Of a DNA stretch of 8,110 nt, positions 1 to 6,368 are shown in pieces (the first letter of the stretch is position 1; every line of letters begins with the position of its first letter). The notes beneath the pieces were generated by a model. It saw nothing but the letters and a program-made list of their open reading frames with translations, ran no database searches and was not told where the DNA came from. This DNA is from Pseudomonadota bacterium (lineage in GTDB: Bacteria; Pseudomonadota; Gammaproteobacteria; Burkholderiales; Burkholderiaceae_C). The translations under genes were made by a program, and so were the position numbers. The stretch is taken from assembly GCA_023390985.1 (NCBI GenBank), contig JAEWBU010000113.1, positions 1-8,110 on the forward strand, read 5' to 3'.

Positions 1-244
1 TGCGCGAGTGGTGCATGCCGGCGCCGGCGTCGCGCTCCTGCAGCTCGGACAGGTCGAGCCCGGCGCAGAAGTGGTCGCCGGAGCCGTCGAGCACCGCCGC
101 GCGGATGCCGTCGGGCAGGTTCTGGAAGGCGTCGCGGATGGCCAGGATCAGGCCGTCGTTGAGGGCGTTGCGCTTGGCGCCGCGGTTGAGGCGGACCACG
201 GCGACGTCGCCGCGGTGTTCGATCTGCAGGTCCTGGGGGTTCAT
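1..244 (-). CDS. Enoyl-CoA hydratase/isomerase (crotonase) family protein, 3' end cut by window edge
   Basis: The first 81 residues of a crotonase-fold protein are visible, starting at an ATG (complement of 242-244) and running off the left edge. The family typically hydrates or isomerises acyl-CoA thioesters in the cytoplasm. Visible hallmarks are an N-terminal beta strand (VAVVRLNR, about residues 14-21), the RNAL motif at 25-28 that precedes the CoA-binding helix, and the oxyanion-hole segment FCAGLDLSEL at 59-68. The catalytic Glu/Asp region lies outside the window, so hydratase, isomerase and lyase cannot be told apart. The gene is divergent from the amidohydrolase and probably co-regulated with it. 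The ribosome-binding site is weak (GGAC about 10 nt upstream). From memory, this pairing occurs in Burkholderiales aromatic-acid clusters, which hints at hydroxycinnamoyl-CoA-type metabolism; that is inference only. Confidence 0.88.
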   Translation of the reverse strand, partial: MNPQDLQIEHRGDVAVVRLNRGAKRNALNDGLILAIRDAFQNLPDGIRAAVLDGSGDHFCAGLDLSELQERDAGAGMHHSR

Positions 245-257
245 GATGGCGTCCGGA

Positions 258-287
258 TTGCGGGCATTATTCGTTATGCACAATAAT
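258..287 (+). promoter_or_regulatory. Candidate sigma70 promoter for the amidohydrolase gene
   Basis: A -35-like TTGCGG (258-263) and a -10-like AATAAT (282-287; 5 of 6 match TATAAT) are separated by 18 bp. Transcription would start near 294, leaving a leader of about 43 nt to the TTG start at 337. The -35 matches at only 3 of 6 positions, which is common for regulated promoters. It overlaps the opposing candidate promoter. Confidence 0.4.
266..287. promoter_or_regulatory. AT-rich inverted repeat, candidate repressor operator between divergent genes
   Basis: The arms ATTATT (266-271) and AATAAT (282-287) are perfect 6-bp inverted repeats separated by 10 bp, giving a 22-bp imperfect palindrome in an otherwise GC-rich region. 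Size and symmetry fit a dimeric MarR- or TetR-type repressor site. The arms coincide with the proposed -10 boxes on both strands, so occupancy would block both promoters. No regulator gene is in the window, so the protein is unknown. Confidence 0.5.
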
Positions 288-295
288 CAAAACAA
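266..295 (-). promoter_or_regulatory. Candidate sigma70 promoter for the crotonase gene
   Basis: On the minus strand, TTGTTT (complement of 290-295) and AATAAT (complement of 266-271; 5 of 6 match) are 18 bp apart. Transcription would start near 259, giving a short leader of about 15 nt to the ATG at 244. It is almost the mirror image of the rightward candidate, so the two cannot easily be occupied by RNA polymerase together. Confidence 0.4.
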
Positions 296-336
296 GGCCT
301 TTGCGCCGGGGTAAACCCTAGATCGGAGACGCTTTC

Positions 337-1200
337 TTGGACCACGCCAACCTCATCGCCATCGACGTCCACACGCACGCGGAAGTCAGCTGCTGGAACC
401 CCTTCGACAACTACGGCGAGGAGTACGACCGCGCGGCGGACAAGTACTTCCGCAACAGCCGCCGCCCGACCATCGCCGAGACCATCGCGTACTACCGCGA
501 GCGCAGGATCGGCCTGGTGATGTTCACGGTCGACAGCGAGTCGCAGCTCGGACGCCGGCGGATCCCGAACGAGGAGATCGCCCAGGCCGCGCGCGAGAAC
601 GCCGACATGATGGTGTGCTTCGCCAGCGTCGATCCGCACAAGGGGAAGATGGGCGCGCGCGAGGCCGAGCGCCTGATCCGCCAGGAAGGCGTCAAGGGCT
701 TCAAGTTCCACCCCACCGTCCAGGGCTACCACCCGTACGACCGCATGGCTTGGCCGCTCTACGAGGTGATCAACGCGCACAAGCTGCCGGCGATCTTCCA
801 CACCGGCCACAGCGGCATCGGCTCGGGCATGCGCTGCGGCGGCGGCCTGCGTCTGGAGTACAGCAACCCGATGCACCTGGACGACGTGGCGATCGACTTC
901 CCCGATATGCAGATCGTCATGGCGCATCCCAGCTTCCCGTGGCAGGACGAGGCGCTCTCGGTCGCCACCCACAAGCCGAACGTCTGGATCGACCTGTCCG
1001 GCTGGAGCCCCAAGTACTTCCCGAAGCAGCTGGTGCAGTACGCCAACACGCTGCTGAAGGACCGCGTTCTGTTCGGCAGCGATTACCCGCTGATCACGCC
1101 GGACCGCTGGATGAAGGACTTCGAGGATGCCGGCTTCAAGCCCGAGGTGATGCCGGGCATCCTGAAGGGCAACGCGGTCAGGCTGCTCGGCCTGGCCTGA
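337..1200 (+). CDS. Amidohydrolase family 2 protein (metal-dependent hydrolase/decarboxylase, COG2159-like)
   Basis: This 287-residue cytoplasmic TIM-barrel protein belongs to the amidohydrolase-2 family, which includes ACMSD and gamma-resorcylate decarboxylase. Visible active-site candidates are HxH at 12/14 on strand 1, KFHP with His125, FHTGHS with His155/His158, AHPS with His197, and GSDYP with Asp249. By family analogy His12, His14, His155 and Asp249 would bind the metal and His197 would act in catalysis. All expected ligands are present, so the enzyme looks intact. There is no signal peptide. The start is TTG, chosen because GGAG (325-328) lies 8 nt upstream and the HxH motif follows at the usual distance. 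It is divergent from a crotonase gene, suggesting a shared catabolic pathway. Whether it hydrolyses or decarboxylates, and on which substrate, cannot be decided from sequence. Confidence 0.9.
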   Translation: MDHANLIAIDVHTHAEVSCWNPFDNYGEEYDRAADKYFRNSRRPTIAETIAYYRERRIGLVMFTVDSESQLGRRRIPNEEIAQAARENADMMVCFASVDPHKGKMGAREAERLIRQEGVKGFKFHPTVQGYHPYDRMAWPLYEVINAHKLPAIFHTGHSGIGSGMRCGGGLRLEYSNPMHLDDVAIDFPDMQIVMAHPSFPWQDEALSVATHKPNVWIDLSGWSPKYFPKQLVQYANTLLKDRVLFGSDYPLITPDRWMKDFEDAGFKPEVMPGILKGNAVRLLGLA

Positions 1201-1349
1201 CTTCGCGCACACGGTCGCACGCCGGTGCGCGTGCACCGCAGCCGTGCGCGGCGACTGCGATTTCCGACCCGAAATGCGGCGCGCGAATTGCCGCAAAAAC
1301 CTCGCGCGCGCAAGCGCCTTTACGTATCCGCGAGAGGCTGTTGCGCCCC

Positions 1350-1366
1350 TGCACGCGAGGCGTGCA
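1350..1366. repeat. Perfect 7-bp inverted repeat (hairpin or protein site) upstream of prkA
   Basis: TGCACGC (1350-1356) and GCGTGCA (1360-1366) are perfectly complementary around a 3-nt loop (GAG). No T-run follows directly, so it is a poor intrinsic terminator, although a T5 tract begins 20 nt downstream. It lies about 30 bp upstream of the candidate -35 box, where an activator could bind. It could equally be the folded 3' end of the amidohydrolase transcript. Confidence 0.4.
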
Positions 1367-1395
1367 CAGAGCATTCCCCTAGAAACTTTTTCCGC

Positions 1396-1424
1396 TTCAT
1401 TTTTCTCTACGGTTCACCTACATT
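1396..1424 (+). promoter_or_regulatory. Weak candidate promoter for the prkA-yeaH-spoVR operon
   Basis: TTCATT (1396-1401) and TACATT (1419-1424; 4 of 6 match to TATAAT) are spaced by 17 bp in the only AT-richer part of the leader. A start near 1431 would give an untranslated leader of about 110 nt. The E. coli homologue yeaG is known to respond to RpoS and nitrogen starvation, but I find no convincing sigma54 (GG-N10-GC type) site here. Confidence 0.28.
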
Positions 1425-1541
1425 GAAGTCAGGTCTCGGCCTACACCTTCGCTCCTGCTCATCAGGGGTTAGGCGCTAAAGTGGACCCGGGACATCACTG
1501 CACGAACAGGGCTGGCGCAGAGCGAAAGCGAAGGAGTTCTC

Positions 1542-3464
1542 ATGGATGTGGTTCGCAATTTCCTGGCACGCTACGAACAGACGCGCGAGGAAGAGATGAC
1601 GCTCGAGGAGTACCTCGAGCTTTGCAAGAAGGACAGACTGGTCTACGCCACCGCCGCCGAGCGCATGCTGGCCGCGATCGGTGAGCCGGAAGTGATCGAC
1701 ACCCGCCACGACCCGCGCCTGTCGCGGATCTTCGGCAACAAGATGGTCCGCATCTACCCGGCATTCAAGGATTTCTACGGCATGGAGGAGCCCATCGAGC
1801 AGGTGGTCTCGCACTTCCGCCATGCCGCGCAGGGGCTGGAAGAGAAGAAGCAGATCCTGTACCTGCTGGGCCCGGTCGGCGGCGGCAAGTCGTCCATCGC
1901 CGAGCGGCTGAAGCAGCTCATGGAGCAGGTGCCGTTCTACTCGATCAAGGGCTCGCCGGTGAACGAGTCGCCGCTCGGCCTGTTCAACAACGACGAGGAT
2001 GCTCCCATCCTCGAGCAGCAGTTCAACATCCCGCGCCGCTACACGCAGCGCATCATGTCGCCGTGGGCGGTCAAGCGGCTCGAGGAGTTCGGCGGCGACA
2101 TCCGCAAGTTCCGCGTGGTCAAGCGCTATCCGTCGATCCTCAAGCAGATCGGCATCTCCAAGACCGAGCCGGGCGACGAGAACAACCAGGACATCAGTTC
2201 GCTGGTCGGCAAGATCGACATCCGCAAGCTGGAGAGCTACGCGCAGGACGATCCGGACGCCTACAGCTACTCCGGCGGCCTGTGCCTGGCCAACCAGGGC
2301 CTGCTCGAATTCGTCGAGATGTTCAAGGCGCCGATCAAGGTGCTGCACCCGTTGCTGACGGCCACGCAGGAGGGCAACTTCAAGGGCACGGAAGGCTTCG
2401 GCGCGATCCCGTTCGACGGCATCGTGATGGCCCACAGCAACGAGAGCGAGTGGAAGGCGTTCAAGAACAACAAGAACAACGAGGCTTTCCTCGACCGCAT
2501 CTACATCGTGAAGGTGCCGTACTGCCTGCGCGTCACCGAGGAAGTGAAGATCTACGACAAGCTGATCCGAAACTCCTCGCTCAAGGACGCGGTGTGCGCC
2601 CCCGGCACGCTGAAGATGATGGCCCAGTTCTCGGTGCTCACTCGCCTGAAGGAGCCGGAGAACAGCAGCATCTTTTCCAAGATGCTGATCTACGACGGTG
2701 AGAACCTGAAGGACACCGACCCGAAGGCCAAGAGCTACCAGGAGTACCGCGACTACGCGGGCGTGGACGAAGGCATGACGGGCATCAGCACGCGCTTCGC
2801 GTTCAAGATCCTGTCCAAGGTCTTCAACTTCGACTCCAACGAGATCGCCGCCAACCCGGTGCACCTGATGTACGTGCTGGAGCAGCAGATCGAGCGCGAG
2901 CAGTTCCCGCCCGAGACCGAGCAGAAGTACCTCTCGTACATCAAGGAGCACCTGTCGGCGCGCTACGCGGAATTCATCGGCAAGGAGATCCAGACCGCCT
3001 ACCTGGAGTCGTACTCCGAGTACGGCCAGAACATCTTCGACCGCTACGTGACGTATGCCGACTTCTGGATCCAGGACCAGGAGTACCGCGACACCGACAC
3101 CGGCGAGATCTTCGACCGCGCCGCGCTCAACGCGGAACTGGAGAAGATCGAGAAGCCCGCGGGCCTGTCCAACCCCAAGGACTTCCGCAACGAGATCGTC
3201 AACTTCGTGCTGCGTGCGCGCGCCAACAACGCCGGCAAGAACCCGGTGTGGACCAGCTACGAGAAGCTGCGCACGGTCATCGAGAAGAAGATGTTCTCCA
3301 ACACCGAGGACCTGCTCCCGGTGATCAGCTTCAACGCCAAGGCCAGCGCCGACGAGCAGAAGAAGCACGAGGACTTCGTCAACCGCATGGTGGAGAAGGG
3401 CTACACGCACCGGCAGGTGCGCCTGCTGTGCGAGTGGTACCTGCGCGTGCGCAAGAGCTCGTGA
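1542..3464 (+). CDS. prkA: PrkA/YeaG family AAA+ serine protein kinase
   Basis: At 640 residues it matches the family's usual length (E. coli YeaG is about 644). The N-terminal half (about 1-380) is an AAA+ ATPase domain: Walker A GPVGGGKS at 110-117 with Lys116, a non-canonical Walker B-like region around 245-260 (LCLANQGLLEFVEM, Glu256), a sensor-1-like Asn300 in AHSN, and an arginine-finger-like FLDR at 316-319. The C-terminal part (about 390-640) fits the PrkA C-terminal domain. Family members are described as Ser/Thr kinases, and Bacillus PrkA has also been reported to act as an ATP-dependent protease, so the biochemical activity is unsettled. No signal peptide or membrane segment is seen. 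The ATG is supported by AAGGAG 5 nt upstream. It is first in an operon with yeaH and the SpoVR gene. E. coli yeaGH works in starvation and stationary-phase adaptation; a similar role here is inferred. Confidence 0.96.
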   Translation: MDVVRNFLARYEQTREEEMTLEEYLELCKKDRLVYATAAERMLAAIGEPEVIDTRHDPRLSRIFGNKMVRIYPAFKDFYGMEEPIEQVVSHFRHAAQGLEEKKQILYLLGPVGGGKSSIAERLKQLMEQVPFYSIKGSPVNESPLGLFNNDEDAPILEQQFNIPRRYTQRIMSPWAVKRLEEFGGDIRKFRVVKRYPSILKQIGISKTEPGDENNQDISSLVGKIDIRKLESYAQDDPDAYSYSGGLCLANQGLLEFVEMFKAPIKVLHPLLTATQEGNFKGTEGFGAIPFDGIVMAHSNESEWKAFKNNKNNEAFLDRIYIVKVPYCLRVTEEVKIYDKLIRNSSLKDAVCAPGTLKMMAQFSVLTRLKEPENSSIFSKMLIYDGENLKDTDPKAKSYQEYRDYAGVDEGMTGISTRFAFKILSKVFNFDSNEIAANPVHLMYVLEQQIEREQFPPETEQKYLSYIKEHLSARYAEFIGKEIQTAYLESYSEYGQNIFDRYVTYADFWIQDQEYRDTDTGEIFDRAALNAELEKIEKPAGLSNPKDFRNEIVNFVLRARANNAGKNPVWTSYEKLRTVIEKKMFSNTEDLLPVISFNAKASADEQKKHEDFVNRMVEKGYTHRQVRLLCEWYLRVRKSS

Positions 3465-3502
3465 CGACGACCATGGTCTAGACAAGGAAAGCCGAACTGC
3501 CC

Positions 3503-4813
3503 GTGGCCTCCACTACCAAGACGGAGCGCTCGGCGCTCCACCAAGTCATCGACCGGCGGCTGTCGGGCAAGAACAAGTCCATCGGCAACCGGGAGAGGTT
3601 CCTGCGCCGGTACCGCGAGCAGATCCGCGACGCGGTGCGCAAGGCGGTGGGCGACCGCAGCATCCACAACATCGAAGACGGCGCGGACATCAGCCTGCCG
3701 CGCCGCGACGTCTCCGAGCCCGTGTTCAACCACGGCCCCGGCGGCAGCCGCGAGATGGTGCACCCGGGCAACCAGGAGTACGTGCGCGGTGACCGGATCC
3801 CCCGGCCGCGCGGCGGCGGGGGCGGAGGCGGCGGCAGCGGCGCGTCGCCCGACGGCACCAGCGAGGACGACTTCACCTTCCGCATCACGCGGGAGGAGTT
3901 CATGAACTACTTCTTCGACGACCTGGCGCTGCCGCGGCTCATCCGCACGCAGCTGCTGGCCGATGCGCCGGAGTGGAAGACGCGCCGCGCCGGCTTCATC
4001 TCGGAGGGCAATCCCACCAGCCTGCACGTGGTGCGATCCATGCGCGTGGGCCTGGCGCGCCGCATCGCCATGGGCGGCGATGCGCGGAGGCAGCTGAAGC
4101 TGGCGGAAGAGCACCTGCGCATGATCGAAGCGCGGGCCGACACGCCCAAGCAGGAGGTCGCGGCGCTCAAGGCCGAGATCGAGGAACTGCGCCAGCGCCT
4201 GAAGCGCGTGCCCTTCCTCGACCCGTTCGACCTGCGCTACCGCAACCGCGTGCGCGAGCCGCTGCCCACCAGCAAGGCCGTGATGTTCTGCCTGATGGAT
4301 GTGTCCGGCTCGATGGACGAGGCGCGCAAGGACCTGGCCAAGCGCTTCTTCATCCTGCTCTACCTGTTCCTCACGCGGCACTACAAGCAGACCGACGTCA
4401 TCTTCATCCGGCACCACACCCAGGCGGCCGAGGTGCCGGAAGACGAGTTCTTCCACGCGACGGAATCGGGCGGCACGGTGGTGTCGAGCGCGCTGACGCT
4501 GATGCACGAGATCATCCGCGAGCGCTACATGGGCAGCGAGTGGAACATCTACGGCGCCCAGGCCTCGGACGGCGACAACTGGCAGCAGGACTCGTCCAAG
4601 TGCCGGGAGCTCCTCGACGGCAAGCTGCTGCCGCTGTGCCGCTACTTCGCCTACGTGCAGGTGGCGGACGAGGACCAGAACCTCTGGGAGGAATACACGC
4701 GCGTGCGCGACTCCAACGTCAACTTCGCGATGCAGAAGATCGTCACGCCCGCGCAGATCTTCCCGGTGTTCCGTGACCTGTTCAAGAAGAACCCTGCGGG
4801 AGCGACGTCATGA
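3503..4813 (+). CDS. yeaH: YeaH/YhbH family protein (DUF444, UPF0229) with MIDAS motif
   Basis: The 436-residue protein aligns from memory along the whole of E. coli YeaH, for example IDRRLSGKNKS (16-26), VHPGN (86-90), VPFLDPFDLRYRN (236-248) and MFCLMDVSGSMD (261-272). The last contains a von Willebrand A-type metal-ion adhesion site, DxSxS at 266-270, with Thr325 (GGTVVSSAL) and SDGDNW (355-360) as likely further MIDAS elements. A glycine-rich linker lies at about 104-113 and a charged helix, probably coiled coil, at about 194-235. The GTG start is the only in-frame choice near the conserved N-terminus. It adds about 13 residues relative to the E. coli form and has an A/G-rich AAGGAAAG at 3484-3491, a somewhat distant ribosome site. 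It follows prkA by 38 bp and overlaps the next gene by 4 bp. The molecular role is unknown; partnership with PrkA is inferred. Confidence 0.94.
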   Translation: MASTTKTERSALHQVIDRRLSGKNKSIGNRERFLRRYREQIRDAVRKAVGDRSIHNIEDGADISLPRRDVSEPVFNHGPGGSREMVHPGNQEYVRGDRIPRPRGGGGGGGGSGASPDGTSEDDFTFRITREEFMNYFFDDLALPRLIRTQLLADAPEWKTRRAGFISEGNPTSLHVVRSMRVGLARRIAMGGDARRQLKLAEEHLRMIEARADTPKQEVAALKAEIEELRQRLKRVPFLDPFDLRYRNRVREPLPTSKAVMFCLMDVSGSMDEARKDLAKRFFILLYLFLTRHYKQTDVIFIRHHTQAAEVPEDEFFHATESGGTVVSSALTLMHEIIRERYMGSEWNIYGAQASDGDNWQQDSSKCRELLDGKLLPLCRYFAYVQVADEDQNLWEEYTRVRDSNVNFAMQKIVTPAQIFPVFRDLFKKNPAGATS

Positions 4814-6351
4814 GCGCGGTCTTCAACGAACCTCCGGTGCGGGGCGCCAACCGGCTGCCCTCGGCCAGCGACTGGACCTTCGAGCTGATCGACGAGTACT
4901 TCGACGCCATCCGCCGCACGGCGGAGGGCTTCAAGCTCGACACCTACCCGGTGCAGCTGGAAGTGATCTCGGCCGAGCAGATGCTGGACGCCTACGCGTC
5001 GGTCGGCATGCCGGTGAACTACCGGCACTGGTCGTTCGGCAAGCAGTTCATCGCCAGCGAGAAGAACTACCGGCGCGGCCACATGGGCTTGGCGTACGAG
5101 ATCGTCATCAACAGCGATCCGTGCATCGCCTACCTCATGGAGGAGAACACGCTGCCCATGCAGGCGCTGGTGATGGCGCACGCCTGCTTCGGCCACAACT
5201 CCTTCTTCAAGGGCAACTACCTGTTCCGGATGTGGACGGACGCCTCGTCCATCATCGACTACCTGGTCTACGCCAAGAGCTACATCGCCGAGTGCGAGGA
5301 GCGGCACGGCCTGGAGGCGGTGGAGGAGATCCTCGACGCCTGCCATGCGCTGATGAACTACGGCGTCGACCGCTACCGCCGGCCGCAGAAGATCAGCATG
5401 GTCGAAGAGGAGATTCGCCGGAAGGACCGGGAAGCCTACCTGCAGCAGCAGGTCAACGACCTCTGGCGCACGCTGCCGCGCATGCCCGGCAAGCAGCAGA
5501 AGAAGGAGCACAAGCGCTATCCCGAGGAGCCGCAGGAGAACCTGCTGTACTTCATCGAGAAGAACGCGCCGCTGCTGGAGCCCTGGCAGCGCGAGGTGGT
5601 GCGCATCGTGCGCAAGGTCGCGCAGTACTTCTATCCTCAGCGCCAGACGCAGGTGATGAACGAGGGCTGGGCCACGTTCTGGCACTACACGCTGCTCAAC
5701 ACCATGTACGACCGCGGCCAGCTGGCCGACGGCTTCATGATCGAGTGCCTGTCCTCGCACACCAACGTGGTGTTCCAGCCGCCGGTGACCGACCCGCGCT
5801 ATTCGGGCATCAACCCGTACGCCCTCGGCTTCGCGATGTTCACGGACCTGAAGCGCATCTGCATGGAGCCGACGCCCGAGGACAAGGAGTGGTTCCCCGA
5901 CATCGCGGGCAACGGCGACTGGCTCAAGACGCTCGACTACGCGATGCGCCACTTCAAGGATGAGAGCTTCGTCGGCCAGTACCTCTCGCCGCGGCTGATG
6001 CGCGAGTTCCGGCTGTTCTCCATCGTGGACGACGCCTCGCAGCGCGAGCTGGAGGTGTCCGCCATCCACGACGACATGGGTTACCGCCGCGTGCGCGAGG
6101 CCTTGTCCAAGCAGTACGACCTGAACTGGCGCGAGCCCAACATCCAGGTCTGGAACGTCAACCTGCGCGGCGACCGTTCACTCACGCTGCGCCACACCCG
6201 CCAGCACGACCGCCCCCTCGACAACAGTGCCGAGGAGGTGGTGAAGCACGTGGCGCGCCTGTGGGGCTTCCGCGTGCGGCTGGAGAGCGTGGACAGCCAC
6301 GAGCGCGTGCTGCAGCACTGGGAGATCACGCCTCCCGCCGTGCACATGTAG
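4810..6351 (+). CDS. spoVR: SpoVR family protein (YcgB homologue)
   Basis: The 513-residue cytoplasmic protein has the usual family length (E. coli YcgB about 510). Conserved blocks are MAHACFGHNSFFKGNY (122-137), MNEGWATFWHYTLLNTMYDRG (283-303 region) and the YALGF segment (337-341). His124, His129, Glu285 and His292 in these blocks look like a possible metal site, which is inference. The last 100 residues carry the C-terminal domain (VSAIHDDMGYRRVREAL onward). In B. subtilis SpoVR takes part in spore cortex formation. The window shows no other sporulation gene, so here it more likely acts in stress or stationary-phase physiology with PrkA and YeaH. The ATG overlaps the yeaH stop as ATGA (4810-4813), with GGGAG at 4798-4802, so translation is probably coupled. 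Gene end at TAG 6349-6351. Confidence 0.95.
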   Translation: MSAVFNEPPVRGANRLPSASDWTFELIDEYFDAIRRTAEGFKLDTYPVQLEVISAEQMLDAYASVGMPVNYRHWSFGKQFIASEKNYRRGHMGLAYEIVINSDPCIAYLMEENTLPMQALVMAHACFGHNSFFKGNYLFRMWTDASSIIDYLVYAKSYIAECEERHGLEAVEEILDACHALMNYGVDRYRRPQKISMVEEEIRRKDREAYLQQQVNDLWRTLPRMPGKQQKKEHKRYPEEPQENLLYFIEKNAPLLEPWQREVVRIVRKVAQYFYPQRQTQVMNEGWATFWHYTLLNTMYDRGQLADGFMIECLSSHTNVVFQPPVTDPRYSGINPYALGFAMFTDLKRICMEPTPEDKEWFPDIAGNGDWLKTLDYAMRHFKDESFVGQYLSPRLMREFRLFSIVDDASQRELEVSAIHDDMGYRRVREALSKQYDLNWREPNIQVWNVNLRGDRSLTLRHTRQHDRPLDNSAEEVVKHVARLWGFRVRLESVDSHERVLQHWEITPPAVHM

Positions 6352-6353
6352 AA

Positions 6354-6365
6354 GCCCGGGCGGGC
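6354..6365. terminator. Short GC hairpin in the convergent gap, doubtful terminator
   Basis: GCCCG (6354-6358) and CGGGC (6361-6365) form a very GC-rich inverted repeat with a 2-nt loop in the 17-bp gap between the SpoVR gene and the converging GYD gene. There is no T-run on either strand, so intrinsic termination would be weak. The two transcripts probably overlap at their 3' ends. Confidence 0.25.
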
Positions 6366-6368
6366 CGG

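Larger units (their letters stand above)
1201..1541. other. 341-bp intergenic leader upstream of prkA
   Basis: No convincing gene lies here. The first 180 bp is GC-rich, with short overlapping inverted repeats such as CGCAC (1216-1220) against GTGCG (1225-1229), possibly the transcript end of the amidohydrolase, but without a T-run. A 7-bp hairpin lies at 1350-1366. An AT-richer stretch with two T-tracts (1387-1391 and 1400-1404) follows and probably holds the prkA promoter. A small stem (CCTG 1454-1457 with CAGG 1463-1466) lies in the untranslated leader. The prkA ribosome-binding site AAGGAG is at 1531-1536. Confidence 0.6.

Noticed and set aside
274..1374. Open frame of about 366 codons antisense to the amidohydrolase
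   Set aside because: Same compositional pattern; no domain, no ribosome site, fully opposite a conserved gene and its flank.
1350..1391. Hairpin plus T5 tract as a rho-independent terminator for the amidohydrolase
   Set aside because: The T-run starts 20 nt after the stem, too far for intrinsic termination, and the spacer is GC- and A-containing.
1468..1474. GTTAGGC resembling an integron attC core site (GTTRRRY)
   Set aside because: No matching inverse core (RYYYAAC) at a suitable distance, no cassette or integrase; a 7-mer match is expected by chance.
1501..1541. Sigma54 promoter from TGGCGC near 1513, suggested by nitrogen control of E. coli yeaG
   Set aside because: The required GG and GC dinucleotides with 10-bp spacing and conserved flanks are not found, and it would lie too close to the start codon.
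1476..3485. Open frame of about 669 codons antisense to prkA
   Set aside because: Its protein is low-complexity, rich in Leu/Val/His/Arg/Ala, with no recognisable domain, and it lies entirely opposite a well-conserved gene. This is a known high-GC artefact of third-position bias.
3401..4507. Open frame of about 368 codons antisense to yeaH
   Set aside because: Shadow of the yeaH coding strand; repetitive Ala/Arg/Val/His content and no family resemblance.
4651..6069. Open frame of about 472 codons antisense to the SpoVR gene
   Set aside because: Mirror of the conserved coding strand with no plausible start region or domain.
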